Positions 1 to 10,567 are shown, counted from the first letter of the stretch. The stretch is 55,883 nucleotides of DNA from an uncultured Prochlorococcus sp. (GCF_902522795.1 NZ_CABYWZ010000010.1:1-55883), one strand, 5' to 3'. Numbers and translations are program-made. The notes: generated from the sequence alone by a model not told the origin.

Positions 1-304
1 CGGAAGAAGTTATAGCTGATTTCCCATGGGTAGACATTGCTTTTCTTCTTTCTATTACTAACTCTTTACTAGATAAAGTTGTTGAAGAAAACTTACTATT
101 GACTGAAGTTTTTGGAATATGTTTTGTAGCTGGTTTAGAAATATTATGATTATTATTAGAAGACTGAGTCCCAGAAATCTGTATATCTTGAGAAGATCGA
201 ACTCTATCTTTGGTAGTTGAAGAATAAACAGCAGCTTTTTTACCGCTATCACTCATCGCCTTTCTTCTTTCAAGTGCAATCTCTCTACTGGTTTTTTTTG
301 ACAT
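1..304 (-). CDS. csoS2: Carboxysome assembly protein CsoS2, N-terminal part (runs off the window)
   Basis: CsoS2 is the intrinsically disordered scaffold that links RuBisCO to the shell of alpha-carboxysomes. About 101 codons are visible, starting with MSKKTSREIALERRKAMS. The basic block REIALERRKAMSDSGKKA is repeated near residues 84-101 as KELVIERRKAMSTHGKSA, which is the N-terminal repeat type known to bind RuBisCO. Between the repeats the sequence is rich in Ser, Thr, Asn and Lys and looks disordered. It follows rbcS on the same strand, the usual cso order. The gene continues past base 1, so the middle and C-terminal repeats cannot be judged. Confidence is high because of both the repeats and the position. 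Confidence 0.93.
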   Translation of the reverse strand, partial: MSKKTSREIALERRKAMSDSGKKAAVYSSTTKDRVRSSQDIQISGTQSSNNNHNISKPATKHIPKTSVNSKFSSTTLSSKELVIERRKAMSTHGKSAITSS

Positions 305-345
305 AATCTTCAAGTTTGAAATTCTTTAAAAACTTTTTTGAAAAA

Positions 346-373
346 CTTTCTCCAAAAAAATTTTTGGAGAAAG
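346..373 (-). terminator. Terminator-like hairpin in the rbcS-csoS2 spacer
   Basis: A perfect 13-base inverted repeat (CTTTCTCCAAAAA, two bases, then its complement) lies between the rbcS stop and the csoS2 start. Read on the coding (minus) strand it is followed by GTTTTTC and a further T-rich run, the layout of an intrinsic terminator. As csoS2 lies downstream in the same direction, it more likely acts as a partial terminator or an RNA-stability hairpin than as a full stop. Activity is inferred; only the repeat and the T-tract are seen. Confidence 0.6.
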
Positions 374-395
374 ATATTTATTAAGACAAGTAGCT

Positions 396-737
396 TTAAC
401 GTCCTTGGAAAACTACAAAAGCTGTTCCTTGACTTTGAGTGTAAGCATCGTATCCGATGATTCTTACATGATGATCAGGGTATGCTCTATGGCATGCCTC
501 TAATTCGCTCACGATCAAGTTAAGATCTTTTTCCCCAAAGAATGGGAGTTTCCAATAAGACCAATAAGTTTGCATACACCCACTTGGATGAACATGCTCA
601 ATAACTGGACTCCAACCTTGAGCAATTATGTATGCAATTTGGTCATATATTTCTTCCTGGGTCATCGGTGGTAAGAAACCGAATGTTTCCAGGGTTGCAA
701 CTGTTTGATAGTCGCTTACTGTGCTCTGGAAAGGCAT
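396..737 (-). CDS. rbcS: RuBisCO small subunit, form IA
   Basis: This is the small subunit of ribulose-1,5-bisphosphate carboxylase/oxygenase, which caps the L8S8 enzyme inside the carboxysome. The 113-residue protein has the family core: ETFGFLPPMTQEEIYDQIAY near the N-terminus, the conserved YWSYWKLPFFG segment near residues 58-68, and the C-terminal HVRIIGYD strand. It lies 89 bases downstream of rbcL and upstream of csoS2 on the same strand. No good ribosome-binding site precedes the ATG; instead two hairpins occupy the spacer. The length is normal for alpha-cyanobacterial (CbbS-type) small subunits. Confidence 0.97.
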   Translation of the reverse strand: MPFQSTVSDYQTVATLETFGFLPPMTQEEIYDQIAYIIAQGWSPVIEHVHPSGCMQTYWSYWKLPFFGEKDLNLIVSELEACHRAYPDHHVRIIGYDAYTQSQGTAFVVFQGR

Positions 738-763
738 AATTAATCAAAATGTGAATGTAATTA

Positions 764-777
764 CTCGTAAAAACGAG
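764..777 (-). other. Small hairpin in the rbcL-rbcS spacer (rbcS-proximal)
   Basis: CTCGT-AAAA-ACGAG is a 5-base-pair stem with a 4-base loop. It lies 26 bases upstream of the rbcS start codon, on the transcribed side of the operon. It could protect or expose the rbcS ribosome entry region, but this is inference from position. Confidence 0.4.
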
Positions 778-789
778 ATTTTAATAAGT

Positions 790-812
790 TTGAGGAGAAT
801 AAATCTCCTCAA
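790..812 (-). other. Strong hairpin in the rbcL-rbcS spacer (rbcL-proximal)
   Basis: A perfect 9-base inverted repeat, TTGAGGAGA and TCTCCTCAA separated by five bases, begins 14 bases after the rbcL stop codon. In the rbcL-rbcS transcript it would form a stable stem-loop. It resembles intercistronic hairpins that protect the upstream mRNA from 3' exonucleases or mark a processing site. There is no clean T-run after it, so a full terminator is less likely. Confidence 0.5.
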
Positions 813-826
813 TTTCGAAACTTGAG

Positions 827-2242
827 TTAACCCTGAACATCAAGCTTGTCGACAGTATCGAACTCGAACTTAATTTCCTTCCAAGTTTCTAGAGCAATAG
901 CTAATTCAGGACTATGCTTAGCAGCTTCCATAAGAATGTCTCTACTCTCTTTTTCGATTTCGCGACCAGCATTACGGGCTTTTACACAAGCTTCTAAAGC
1001 AACTCTGTTAGCTGCAGCTCCAGCAGCTGAACCCCATGGGTGACCATGTGTTCCTCCACCGAACTGAAGGCAGGAATCATCTCCAAAGATCGCTAGAAGT
1101 GCAGGCATATGCCAAACGTGGATACCACCTGATGCGACTGCAAATACTCCAGGCATAGAACCCCAATCTTGATCAAAGAAGTTACCTCTTGATCTATCTT
1201 CAGGAACAAATGACTCTCTTAAGTTGTCAATATAACCAAGAGTTGTTTGACGATCACCTTCTAGTTTTCCAACCACGGTTCCAGTATGTAATTGGTCTCC
1301 TCCAGATAGTCTCAAACATTTTGCAAGAACTCTGAAGTGAATACCATGCTTTGGATGTCTATCAATAACAGCATGCATAGCTCTGTGAATATGCAGAAGC
1401 ATGCCATTTTTACGACACCAATTAGCTAATCCAGTATTTGCGGTAAAACCACCAGTTATATAATCATGCATGATGATTGGCATATCTAGCTCTTTTGCAA
1501 ATTCAGCTCTTTCATAGAGTTCTTCAGGAGTGTTAGCGGTACAATTAAGATAATGACCTTTAACTTCTCCAGTTTCTCGCTGAGCAAGCTTAACTGCTTC
1601 AGCAACAAACTCAAATCTTTCTCTCCAACGTTGGAATGGTTGAGAATTAATATTCTCATCATCCTTCGTTAAATCAAGACCGCCTCTAAGACATTCATAT
1701 ACAACTCGACCATAGTTTTTACCAGATAATCCCAATTTTGGTTTGATGGTACAACCAAGTAGAGGTCTTCCGTATTTGTTAAGTCGATCTCTTTCAACTA
1801 CGATTCCGTTTGGTGGACCACCGCAAGTTTTAATGAAAGCAATTGGGAATCTAATATCTTCTAGACGTAGATGTCTTAGAGCTTTAAATCCAAAAACGTT
1901 TCCTACAAGAGATGTTAATACATTTGTAATTGAGCCTTCTTCAAAAAGATCTAAAGGATATGCAATAAAAGCATAAAAAGCTTCGGGATCTCCAGGAACG
2001 TCTTCGATTCGATAACAACGTCCTTTATAAAATTCTAAGTCTGTAAGTAACTCGGACCAAACTGTTGACCAAGTACCTGTTGAAGATTCAGCGGCAACAG
2101 CTGCTGCAACTTCTTCTCTTGGAACACCTTCCTGACCTGTACATTTGAAACAGGCTAGTAAATCGGTGTCTAGGGGTACATATTCTGGAGTCCAGTAGGT
2201 ATCTCTGTACTCCTTTACCCCTGCGTCATACTTCTTACTCAT
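827..2242 (-). CDS. rbcL: RuBisCO large subunit, form IA
   Basis: This is the catalytic subunit of RuBisCO, which carboxylates ribulose 1,5-bisphosphate in the carboxysome. The 471-residue product carries the activation-lysine motif [17 protein letters not shown] with its carbamylated Lys, the substrate-binding KPKLGLSG segment, and the loop-6 motif [11 protein letters not shown]. The start [21 protein letters not shown] is typical of the alpha-cyanobacterial form IA enzyme, acquired from a proteobacterial-type ancestor. It sits between csoS1 and rbcS on one strand, as in other alpha-carboxysome operons. I chose the first ATG, which gives the usual N-terminus. Confidence 0.99.
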   Translation of the reverse strand: MSKKYDAGVKEYRDTYWTPEYVPLDTDLLACFKCTGQEGVPREEVAAAVAAESSTGTWSTVWSELLTDLEFYKGRCYRIEDVPGDPEAFYAFIAYPLDLFEEGSITNVLTSLVGNVFGFKALRHLRLEDIRFPIAFIKTCGGPPNGIVVERDRLNKYGRPLLGCTIKPKLGLSGKNYGRVVYECLRGGLDLTKDDENINSQPFQRWRERFEFVAEAVKLAQRETGEVKGHYLNCTANTPEELYERAEFAKELDMPIIMHDYITGGFTANTGLANWCRKNGMLLHIHRAMHAVIDRHPKHGIHFRVLAKCLRLSGGDQLHTGTVVGKLEGDRQTTLGYIDNLRESFVPEDRSRGNFFDQDWGSMPGVFAVASGGIHVWHMPALLAIFGDDSCLQFGGGTHGHPWGSAAGAAANRVALEACVKARNAGREIEKESRDILMEAAKHSPELAIALETWKEIKFEFDTVDKLDVQG

Positions 2243-2311
2243 AAGGATAAATTTAGGTCTGTGTAGGGAAAATAATTATTTTGCAAAATTTATTAATCTT
2301 GCTTTACTTAA

Positions 2312-2623
2312 TTAGTCCTTTTGACCAAGAAATTCACCGTTACCTAGAGCAGGTTCAACTTCTCTATGAGGACGAGCAATAATGTGGGCTGCAACTAAAC
2401 CGTCACCAACTCTTTCACAAGCATCAGCACCAGCTCTTACAGCTGCGTTAACTGCGCCTGTTTCGCCTCTAACTAAAACTGTGACATAACCGCCACCAAC
2501 GAATTCACGACCAATAAGGCGAACTTCTGCTGCCTTTGTCATTGCGTCTGCTGCTTCGATTGCAGGTACAAGTCCGCGTGTCTCGATCATGCCGAGAGCG
2601 ATACCCATTGTTTCTGTAGCCAT
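2312..2623 (-). CDS. csoS1: Carboxysome shell hexamer protein CsoS1
   Basis: The product is a single-domain bacterial microcompartment (BMC) protein forming the hexamers that tile carboxysome facets. The 103-residue protein has the full fold signature: GMIETRGLVPAIEAADAMTK, then REFVGGGYVTVLVRGETGAV, then the C-terminal HIIARPHREVE. It is the first gene of the minus-strand carboxysome run and is expected to be the most abundant shell protein. The promoter presumably lies in the 328-base spacer upstream, which holds a repeated motif and a nested hairpin. The short C-terminal extension ending NGEFLGQKD is ordinary for Prochlorococcus CsoS1. Confidence 0.98.
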   Translation of the reverse strand: MATETMGIALGMIETRGLVPAIEAADAMTKAAEVRLIGREFVGGGYVTVLVRGETGAVNAAVRAGADACERVGDGLVAAHIIARPHREVEPALGNGEFLGQKD

Positions 2624-2641
2624 TGTCTACTAAATACTAAA

Positions 2642-2655
2642 TGTGGAATGTTCAA
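2642..2655 (+). repeat. 14-base motif TGTGGAATGTTCAA, copy 1 (beside csoS1)
   Basis: TGTGGAATGTTCAA lies 18 bases upstream of the csoS1 start, in the opposite orientation to csoS1. Identical copies occur at 2873-2886 and, on the minus strand, at 49666-49679. It contains an imperfect dyad, GAA-TG-TTC. Function is unknown; an operator or a conserved transcript segment are both possible. Confidence 0.5.
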
Positions 2656-2872
2656 TTCGAAGAATGCTTCATTAAGTACTTATAAGTCAAGCGTTTTCGA
2701 CAAAATCTCCATTAATGTTTTTTCTATCATTCATAAGTTAAACTTATCACCCTTGGTATTATTGATATGTCAATACTTATGCGAATTAGTTAGTGCATCA
2801 AAACATACTGTTGTGTTAAGAAAAAATTTACATTATGTTATTTCCGTACGAGACAGGCCCTGTCTATTCAGG

Positions 2873-2886
2873 TGTGGAATGTTCAA
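2873..2886 (+). repeat. 14-base motif TGTGGAATGTTCAA, copy 2 (inside hairpin)
   Basis: This second exact copy sits in the loop region of the 2847-2903 hairpin, 65 bases upstream of the rdgB start. It shares 15 bases (one extra C) with the copy next to priA at 49666-49679. Confidence 0.5.
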
Positions 2887-2951
2887 CCTTTCCTGTCTCC
2901 GTATCAAGCTTTGAAGTAAGATAATATTCACAATAAATTTTTTATTTTATT

Positions 2952-3536
2952 TTGAACCTTCCAGTTCTAACTATTGCGAGTGGCAATCAAAGAAAAGTAT
3001 CTGAAATTTCAGAGATGCTGGATGTTTTGTCTTTAAAGGTTGAGAAGCAACCAGAATATTTAAATGTCGAAGAAACTGGGAAAACATATTTTGAGAATGC
3101 ACTACTTAAAGCCAAGGCAGCTTCTCTAGAGACAAAAACTTGGGCATTAGCTGATGACTCGGGTCTTGAAGTAGATGTTTTAGATGGTCGACCAGGAATT
3201 TATTCTGCTCGATATGCCAAAAATAATGATGAGAAAATTAAAAAATTAATTAATGAACTTTCTGATAGTCCTTATAGGAGTGCAAGATTTATAAGTTGTA
3301 TGGTTTTATGCGATCCCTCAGGAAACTTAGTTAAAGATACAACAGGAATATGCTGGGGAGAAATTCTTAAGAACCCCAAATATCCTAATGGGGAGTTCGA
3401 ATCTATTTTTTGGGTTAAAGAAGCTAATTGTGTTTACGGTGAGCTCTCACAATCACAACTAAATAAATTAGGTAGTAGAGGTAAAGCTGCAAAAATTATG
3501 TCACCTTTTTTAAAAAAAGAGATAGGCATAAGTTAA
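2952..3536 (+). CDS. rdgB: RdgB/HAM1 family non-canonical purine NTP pyrophosphatase
   Basis: The enzyme hydrolyses dITP, ITP and XTP to monophosphates, keeping deaminated purines out of DNA and RNA. The 194-residue protein begins with the family signature LTIASGNQRKVSEI (SGNxxK) and has FENALLKAKAA followed by ADDSGLEVDVLDGRPGIYSA. The C-terminal part keeps RGKAA, but the usual acidic metal-binding segment before it is altered. The start is a TTG codon just after an AT-rich leader. It lies alone on the plus strand between csoS1 and csoS1D, tail to tail with the latter by 20 bases. Confidence 0.9.
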   Translation: MNLPVLTIASGNQRKVSEISEMLDVLSLKVEKQPEYLNVEETGKTYFENALLKAKAASLETKTWALADDSGLEVDVLDGRPGIYSARYAKNNDEKIKKLINELSDSPYRSARFISCMVLCDPSGNLVKDTTGICWGEILKNPKYPNGEFESIFWVKEANCVYGELSQSQLNKLGSRGKAAKIMSPFLKKEIGIS

Positions 3537-3556
3537 AAAGGTTTAAAAAAAAATTC

Positions 3557-4327
3557 TCAATAATTTGAAATTTCTTCAATTGCTCTTATAGCAGCAGCTG
3601 CTGCCTCTTCTACATCTCCTTCTTTCCCAGCAAGAGTTAATCTACCAAAAGCTCCAACTGCTTTAACATCAACAACAGTTATATTAGATGCCTTTTCAGC
3701 TTCATTAGCAGCTTTTAAAACATAACCAGCTGGTTCAGTTTCTAAGATAAACATGCTCATTCCAGATTGAATCATTGATCCACTTCTGTTTTGCCTATTT
3801 ATTAAAACTGCATGATCTGGAGTAATTGCGCGAATAACTTCAGTCCAACTCGTAGCAGGTTTTGTTCTTTTTCTAACTTCACTCCCAATAGCATCTAGAA
3901 CAACATCTCCAGAATGTAAAACCGTGCTTTGATCTTTATGGTAAAGAGCAAGAGATCCAAATGCTCTTTCGACAATCATCTGACCAAGTCTTACATTACT
4001 TGCTTTTAGGGCAATATCAGTGACTCTATGAACAGCCATCCCTGGTGAAACTTCCATCCAAAGACATGAATCACCAGGAATAGGTAAAAAACCTCTACTA
4101 ACAGTTCCCATATATGCAGCTAATTGAGGTTGCAGAGAATCTAAAAAAACATATGTTCTTAACTCAATTTGCTCAACTTGACTTGCTTGTCTGGATACCA
4201 AGGACTTTTCTGAATCAGTAGTAATAAAACAGCTAGCACCACTGGCCTGAGATTGCACCTCAGATCCTGTGACTAGAGAACTCCCTTTTTTTCGTTCCCC
4301 TCTGTTTAAGCTAGAAGTTGGTTCCAT
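3557..4327 (-). CDS. csoS1D: Tandem-BMC carboxysome shell protein CsoS1D
   Basis: CsoS1D forms stacked pseudohexameric trimers with a gated central pore and is thought to control metabolite passage through the shell. The product has a roughly 50-residue low-complexity N-terminus followed by two BMC repeats; [21 protein letters not shown] opens the first and [20 protein letters not shown] opens the second, ending [21 protein letters not shown] chose the ATG giving [15 protein letters not shown] (256 residues, matching the family); the frame stays open 31 codons further upstream to 4420. It is separated from the main operon by rdgB on the other strand, so it has its own promoter. Confidence 0.93.
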   Translation of the reverse strand: MEPTSSLNRGERKKGSSLVTGSEVQSQASGASCFITTDSEKSLVSRQASQVEQIELRTYVFLDSLQPQLAAYMGTVSRGFLPIPGDSCLWMEVSPGMAVHRVTDIALKASNVRLGQMIVERAFGSLALYHKDQSTVLHSGDVVLDAIGSEVRKRTKPATSWTEVIRAITPDHAVLINRQNRSGSMIQSGMSMFILETEPAGYVLKAANEAEKASNITVVDVKAVGAFGRLTLAGKEGDVEEAAAAAIRAIEEISNY

Positions 4328-4424
4328 TGAGGCGACTATAACGGATAATGGTTCATTTTTTCTATTAAATTTACTTGCATGCTTAGCACAAAACGATAAC
4401 TTCAAGTAAAAGATATGCATTTTT

Positions 4425-4793
4425 ATGGGAACTTCTCAAAAAAAAGAACCAAATGTTTCTGGTACTGAAAAAGAATTAACTCCTGATCAAACTCTTGGAT
4501 TAGTTAGCCTAAGCTTGATGCAAAAACTATCTCAGAAAGACCCATCTTTTAGTTGGTTAGAAGAAGATAAAATTGAAAAAGTAAATCTTAAGAACCTCAG
4601 AGATAGATTGGAGTTAACGCAATTAGCTATAAATACTGGAGCACCTTTAACCACTTCAGAAGTGACAGCTTTAATTGGGGCAAAGCCCGGTAAATCTAAA
4701 TTGGAAAGAGCAGGATTATTAGCAACGAAAATAGCTAGAAATGTGTGGAAGCTTTCAAAAACAAGTCAAGGAAATTCCTTCTACAGAAATTAA
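4425..4793 (+). CDS. Conserved hypothetical protein between csoS1D and chlN
   Basis: I do not recognise a named family. The 122-residue protein is hydrophilic and soluble, without a signal peptide or membrane segment. The first 25 residues are charged and probably disordered. The C-terminal half, [21 protein letters not shown], reads like a short helix-turn-helix or other helical DNA-binding-like region followed by a basic stretch [11 protein letters not shown]. It is divergent from csoS1D and 156 bases upstream of chlN in the same direction. Start is the ATG at the head of the frame. DNA binding is only a guess. Confidence 0.75.
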   Translation: MGTSQKKEPNVSGTEKELTPDQTLGLVSLSLMQKLSQKDPSFSWLEEDKIEKVNLKNLRDRLELTQLAINTGAPLTTSEVTALIGAKPGKSKLERAGLLATKIARNVWKLSKTSQGNSFYRN

Positions 4794-4940
4794 AATACGC
4801 TCCAAAAATTTTTTCATAATTCCCATTTAAGTATTTAAACATTCATATAAGTTTTTTAAATATGTTCATTTTGTAAGAGAACTTATTAATTACTTTCTTA
4901 AATTGAAAAGTTTATGCAAGCTTGAAATATAAGCTCTTGA

Positions 4941-6206
<1,266 letters not shown>

Positions 6207-6211
6207 AAACT

Positions 6212-7783
6212 ATGGAATTAACTCTTTGGACGTATGAAGGACCACCACATGTTGGTGCTATGAGAATTGCCTCGTCAATGAAAGACATTCATTATGTGCT
6301 TCATGCCCCCCAAGGAGATACATATGCAGATCTTCTCTTTACAATGATCGAGAGGAGGGGGCAAAGGCCTCCAGTAACTTATACAACTTTTCAGGCTAGA
6401 GACCTTGGAGGTGATACAGCTGAATTAGTGAAGAAAAACATTAAAGAAGCGGTTGAACGATTCAAACCCAAAACTCTTTTAGTCGGAGAAAGTTGTACAG
6501 CAGAACTTATCCAAGACCAACCTGGATCTCTTGCGAAAGGAATGGGGTTTGATATGCCAATTGTAAATCTTGAATTACCTGCTTATAGCAAGAAAGAAAA
6601 TTGGGGGGCCTCAGAAACCTTTTATCAATTAACAAGAACCCTTTTAAAAGAAAAAGTAAGCTATTCAGAGAAAATAAGTCCTCTGAGGTGGAGGGAATTT
6701 GGGCGTAGACCGAAAGTCAATATACTTGGCCCTACATTACTAGGATTTAGATGCAGAGATGATGTAATCGAAATCCAACGCATACTTTCAGAGCAAGGAA
6801 TAGATACAAACTTAGTCGCTCCACTAGGTGCTAGTCCAGATGATATTGAAAGACTAATTGATGCTGAAATAAATATTTGTCTTTATCCAGAAATTGCGGA
6901 AGCAACATGCGAATGGCTTAAACGGAACTTTGGAATGGAATATACAAACACTATTCCAATTGGCATAAAAAATACAATTGAATTTATAAATGAAGTTCAT
7001 AAGAAATTAGATCTTCCTTTGACTAATAAAAAAGAATTAGAAAATAAATCAAAACTTCCTTGGTACTCAAAATCAGTTGACTCAAATTATCTAACTGGCA
7101 AAAGAGTTTTTATTTTTGGTGATGGAACACATGCAATTGCAGCAGCCAAAATTGCTAAGGAAGAATTGGGTTTTGAAGTAGTGGGTCTTGGAACATACAG
7201 CAGGGAGATGGCCAGGCAGGTAAGAGCTACAGCAAAAGATCTAAATTTAGAAGCTCTGATAACTAACAATTATCTAGAAGTGGAAGATGCCATGAAAAAA
7301 GCCGCCCCTGAACTAGTTTTAGGGACCCAAATGGAAAGGCATAGTGCAAAAAGACTCGGTATTCCATGCTCAGTAATTAGTACTCCAATGCATGTTCAAG
7401 ATGTTCCTGCAAGATACAGTCCTCAAATGGGATGGGAAGGAGCAAATGTGATTTTTGATGACTGGGTGCATCCCCTAATGATGGGTTTAGAAGAGCATCT
7501 TATTGATATGTTCAAACATGACTTTGAGTTTATTGATGGTCATCAAAGCCATTTAGGACATACAGCTACGCAAACAAAGGACTTTTTAAATTCTGACGAA
7601 AAAAAAGAAATAAATAGTAAAGAAGGAATTATCTGGACTGAATCTGGTAGAGCTGAATTAACAAAGGTTCCATTTTTTGTAAGAGGCAAAGTTAAAACAA
7701 ATACGGAAAAATACGCAATCTTGAGAGGAATTCCAGAGATAAGCGATGAAACTCTTTACGATGCCAAAGCATATTTCAGTTAA
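6212..7783 (+). CDS. chlB: Dark-operative protochlorophyllide reductase subunit B
   Basis: ChlB is the second subunit of the MoFe-like component and binds protochlorophyllide at the interface with ChlN. The 523-residue protein starts [20 protein letters not shown] and has Asp36 (APQGDTY), the unusual aspartate ligand of the shared NB cluster. It also has [15 protein letters not shown] and a C-terminal domain ([16 protein letters not shown]) typical of ChlB/BchB. It follows chlN by five bases. A 191-base gap separates it from chlL, so chlL probably has its own promoter. Confidence 0.98.
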   Translation: MELTLWTYEGPPHVGAMRIASSMKDIHYVLHAPQGDTYADLLFTMIERRGQRPPVTYTTFQARDLGGDTAELVKKNIKEAVERFKPKTLLVGESCTAELIQDQPGSLAKGMGFDMPIVNLELPAYSKKENWGASETFYQLTRTLLKEKVSYSEKISPLRWREFGRRPKVNILGPTLLGFRCRDDVIEIQRILSEQGIDTNLVAPLGASPDDIERLIDAEINICLYPEIAEATCEWLKRNFGMEYTNTIPIGIKNTIEFINEVHKKLDLPLTNKKELENKSKLPWYSKSVDSNYLTGKRVFIFGDGTHAIAAAKIAKEELGFEVVGLGTYSREMARQVRATAKDLNLEALITNNYLEVEDAMKKAAPELVLGTQMERHSAKRLGIPCSVISTPMHVQDVPARYSPQMGWEGANVIFDDWVHPLMMGLEEHLIDMFKHDFEFIDGHQSHLGHTATQTKDFLNSDEKKEINSKEGIIWTESGRAELTKVPFFVRGKVKTNTEKYAILRGIPEISDETLYDAKAYFS

Positions 7784-7867
7784 TTCGTTTACTAATAAAC
7801 TATAATTAAGTCATGAGTATTTTCACTCATAATTCAACAGATTTCATGCTAAAAATTCAGTTATAAG

Positions 7868-7923
7868 AACATATTTCCCACTTTTAATACAATTAAATAC
7901 ATATTTGTTTAGAAACATATTTC
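7868..7923 (+). promoter_or_regulatory. Upstream region of chlL with repeated ACATATTT elements
   Basis: The chlB-chlL spacer holds AACATATTTC twice (7868-7877 and 7914-7923) and a related TACATATTTG between them (7899-7908). A small hairpin, ATGAGT-ATTTTC-ACTCAT, stands earlier in the spacer just after the chlB stop. The repeats could be binding sites controlling chlL, but the spacer is AT-rich and chance is a real alternative. Confidence 0.3.
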
Positions 7924-7974
7924 ATGTGTATTTACGCTGCAAGAATATAAATAATAACGTGTTTTTAAGTTTAA

Positions 7975-8862
<888 letters not shown>

Positions 8863-8868
8863 TCAAAA

Positions 8869-9879
8869 TTAATCTAATCCAACCAATTGGCTTGTTAAAT
8901 CATAAGTTTGCTGAGAGGTCTTCGTATCAATTATTCTTTTTGACAACTTTTGAGAAAAAGCTTTTCTGCCAGTTTTTTGACGATTTCCCCAACTCCAATG
9001 TACTGATGGTTTAGCAAATTGTTTATAAGTTGCCACTTGAGCAACCCTTTCTCCTGCCAATCTTTGTGACACATATCCTTTTGTTATGAATTTTTGAAAT
9101 ATCGGGAAAAGGAATCTAAATAACCAAGGTGTATCTCTAAAAAGTTTTGTCTCAGCAACACAACCAGGATATAGAGAATTTACAATAATTTTATCTGCAG
9201 GATATCTTTTTGATAATTCCTGAACGGTCACCATATTGCAAAGTTTACTATCCTTATAAGCTTTACCAGGTTTGAATTTCTTTCCATTCGCCATACTTAT
9301 TGGAGATAAAAAACCATTTTTGAATCCAGATAAATCTCCCAAATCAGCTGGGGCAGGGATGGGGATCCTTCCTCCAAGTTCTGAATAATTAGCTGTAACA
9401 GTCCCTAATACTGTAATTCTTGGCTTGAACAAAGTTGATTTGCCATTTAAAACAATTTCTCTTTCAGAAGATAGAATATTTTCTATAAGAAGGTTAATCA
9501 TAAGAAAATGCCCAAAATGATTTACTGCCATAGAGTTTTCAAACCCCTGAGGAGACCTTTCAGGTCTCTTTAGTCTCGGTTTATAAACTGCTGCATTACA
9601 AATAAGAGAATTTATTGGCTTTTTAAATCTTCCTAATATTTCATCGCAACCTTTTCTAACATCATCCAAGTTAGAAAGGTCTATTTTTATAAAGTGAACA
9701 TTTTTAATTTCCTCTTTTGTTAAGGATTCCTCAGCTATTTTTATTGCTCTTTTATTTGATCGATTAACGGCTATAACCTCCCAACCAAATCTTAATAGGG
9801 GTTTTAGAGCATTTAATCCAACTCCTGAAGTTGTTCCTGTTATAAGGACTAAACCCTTAATGTTCTTACTCACTAGCAA
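8869..9879 (-). CDS. por: Light-dependent protochlorophyllide oxidoreductase
   Basis: POR is an NADPH-dependent short-chain dehydrogenase-like enzyme that reduces protochlorophyllide when its bound pigment absorbs light. The 336-residue protein has the nucleotide motif ITGTTSGVGLNA at the start, NAAVY for the NAG-like position, and the catalytic YKDSK (YxxxK) near the middle. The family-specific C-terminal half HWSWGNRQ is present. It faces chlL head-on at the 3' ends, so the light-dependent and dark systems are neighbours. The start codon is ATG at 9879. Confidence 0.97.
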   Translation of the reverse strand: MLVSKNIKGLVLITGTTSGVGLNALKPLLRFGWEVIAVNRSNKRAIKIAEESLTKEEIKNVHFIKIDLSNLDDVRKGCDEILGRFKKPINSLICNAAVYKPRLKRPERSPQGFENSMAVNHFGHFLMINLLIENILSSEREIVLNGKSTLFKPRITVLGTVTANYSELGGRIPIPAPADLGDLSGFKNGFLSPISMANGKKFKPGKAYKDSKLCNMVTVQELSKRYPADKIIVNSLYPGCVAETKLFRDTPWLFRFLFPIFQKFITKGYVSQRLAGERVAQVATYKQFAKPSVHWSWGNRQKTGRKAFSQKLSKRIIDTKTSQQTYDLTSQLVGLD

Positions 9880-9928
9880 AAAAGTTAATAGAAAAATGAA
9901 AAAGTAGAATGATTCAAGATCATCCTTA

Positions 9929-10276
9929 TCAACGCCATATTACTCTGATAATGTCCCTAGAAATTATTTGATCCTGATCCTTCATAAATCTTTGCTCACC
10001 TTCAGAAGAGAATAAATCATCAAACTTATTTGTCAAAACATTAAATCTATGTTTTTCGTATAAAAATGAGTCTTCAATTTCCCTTAATCTGGTCAACCTC
10101 ACCTTGGAACTATAGCCAAGTCTAATCAGACTTATTGTTGCTAAAAGGGAAAAGCTAATTTTTATAATTAAAAAAATTAATGATACAAAATTATCATGTT
10201 TCTGTTGTCTTTTTGTAAATACAGACCCTAAATATTTTTTTTGAAAAATACTATTTTTATAAAAAGATTTTGACAA
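9929..10276 (-). CDS. Small membrane protein of unknown function upstream of por
   Basis: I recognise no family. The 115-residue product has a basic N-terminus (KSFYKNSIFQKKYLG), one probable transmembrane helix near residues 32-52 (VSLIFLIIKISFSLLATISL), then a charged, helical C-terminal half (LTRLREIEDSFLYEKHRF) that could form a coiled coil. It lies 49 bases upstream of por and downstream of psaM on the same strand, so it may be co-transcribed with them. A role in photosynthesis is suggested only by neighbourhood. Confidence 0.65.
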   Translation of the reverse strand: MSKSFYKNSIFQKKYLGSVFTKRQQKHDNFVSLIFLIIKISFSLLATISLIRLGYSSKVRLTRLREIEDSFLYEKHRFNVLTNKFDDLFSSEGEQRFMKDQDQIISRDIIRVIWR

Positions 10277-10361
10277 ATTAATTACATGAAATTTTTACTG
10301 AATAAATCAATTCAGTCTTACTATATTTTTACCTTATAAATTTCAAATTTTCTAATGGACT

Positions 10362-10466
10362 TTAGTTTCTACCTAAGCTAATTCCTAGTCTTAGTGCTAA
10401 AACTCCTGCATGCATAACAACTATGAGGCTTAATGCAATAAGATTAAATGTTTGAGTTGGCTCCAT
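10362..10466 (-). CDS. psaM: Photosystem I reaction center subunit XII (PsaM)
   Basis: This 34-residue gene encodes PsaM, a single-helix subunit at the trimer-facing side of photosystem I. The translation begins [17 protein letters not shown] and ends [12 protein letters not shown], which matches PsaM closely, including the conserved glycine-rich end. The hydrophobic segment spans roughly residues 8-28. No other start is available. It stands between the lipoate ligase-like gene (divergent) and the small membrane protein upstream of por. Confidence 0.95.
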   Translation of the reverse strand: MEPTQTFNLIALSLIVVMHAGVLALRLGISLGRN

Positions 10467-10567
10467 GGTAAAAAATTTATTTTCTATATTCTCCACTGAA
10501 AAGAGGAGATTTGAAACACTATTACAAAATGATGTTACGTAATTAACAAATTGAAAGAAAAAATTTA

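Larger units (their letters stand above)
2624..2951. promoter_or_regulatory. Divergent intergenic region csoS1/rdgB with nested hairpin
   Basis: This 328-base spacer is long for this genome and separates the divergent genes csoS1 and rdgB, so it should hold both promoters. It contains two copies of TGTGGAATGTTCAA. At 2847-2903 lies a nested structure: TACGAGACAGG pairs with CCTGTCTC-C-GTA (11 pairs, one bulged C), enclosing AGGT/ACCT around motif copy 2. The left arm can also pair with a nearer TGTCT at 2861-2865, giving alternative folds. An open frame across it (2648-2914, plus) has no recognisable protein. It could be a leader, a small RNA or a multi-site operator. Confidence 0.45.

Noticed and set aside
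846-1976. Open frames antisense to rbcL
   Set aside because: They mirror the strong codon pattern of rbcL and have no protein features of their own.
2648-2914. An 88-codon open frame in the csoS1/rdgB spacer on the plus strand
   Set aside because: It runs through both motif copies and the hairpin, has no recognisable domain, and its composition looks like translated intergenic DNA. The structured nucleic acid explains the region better.
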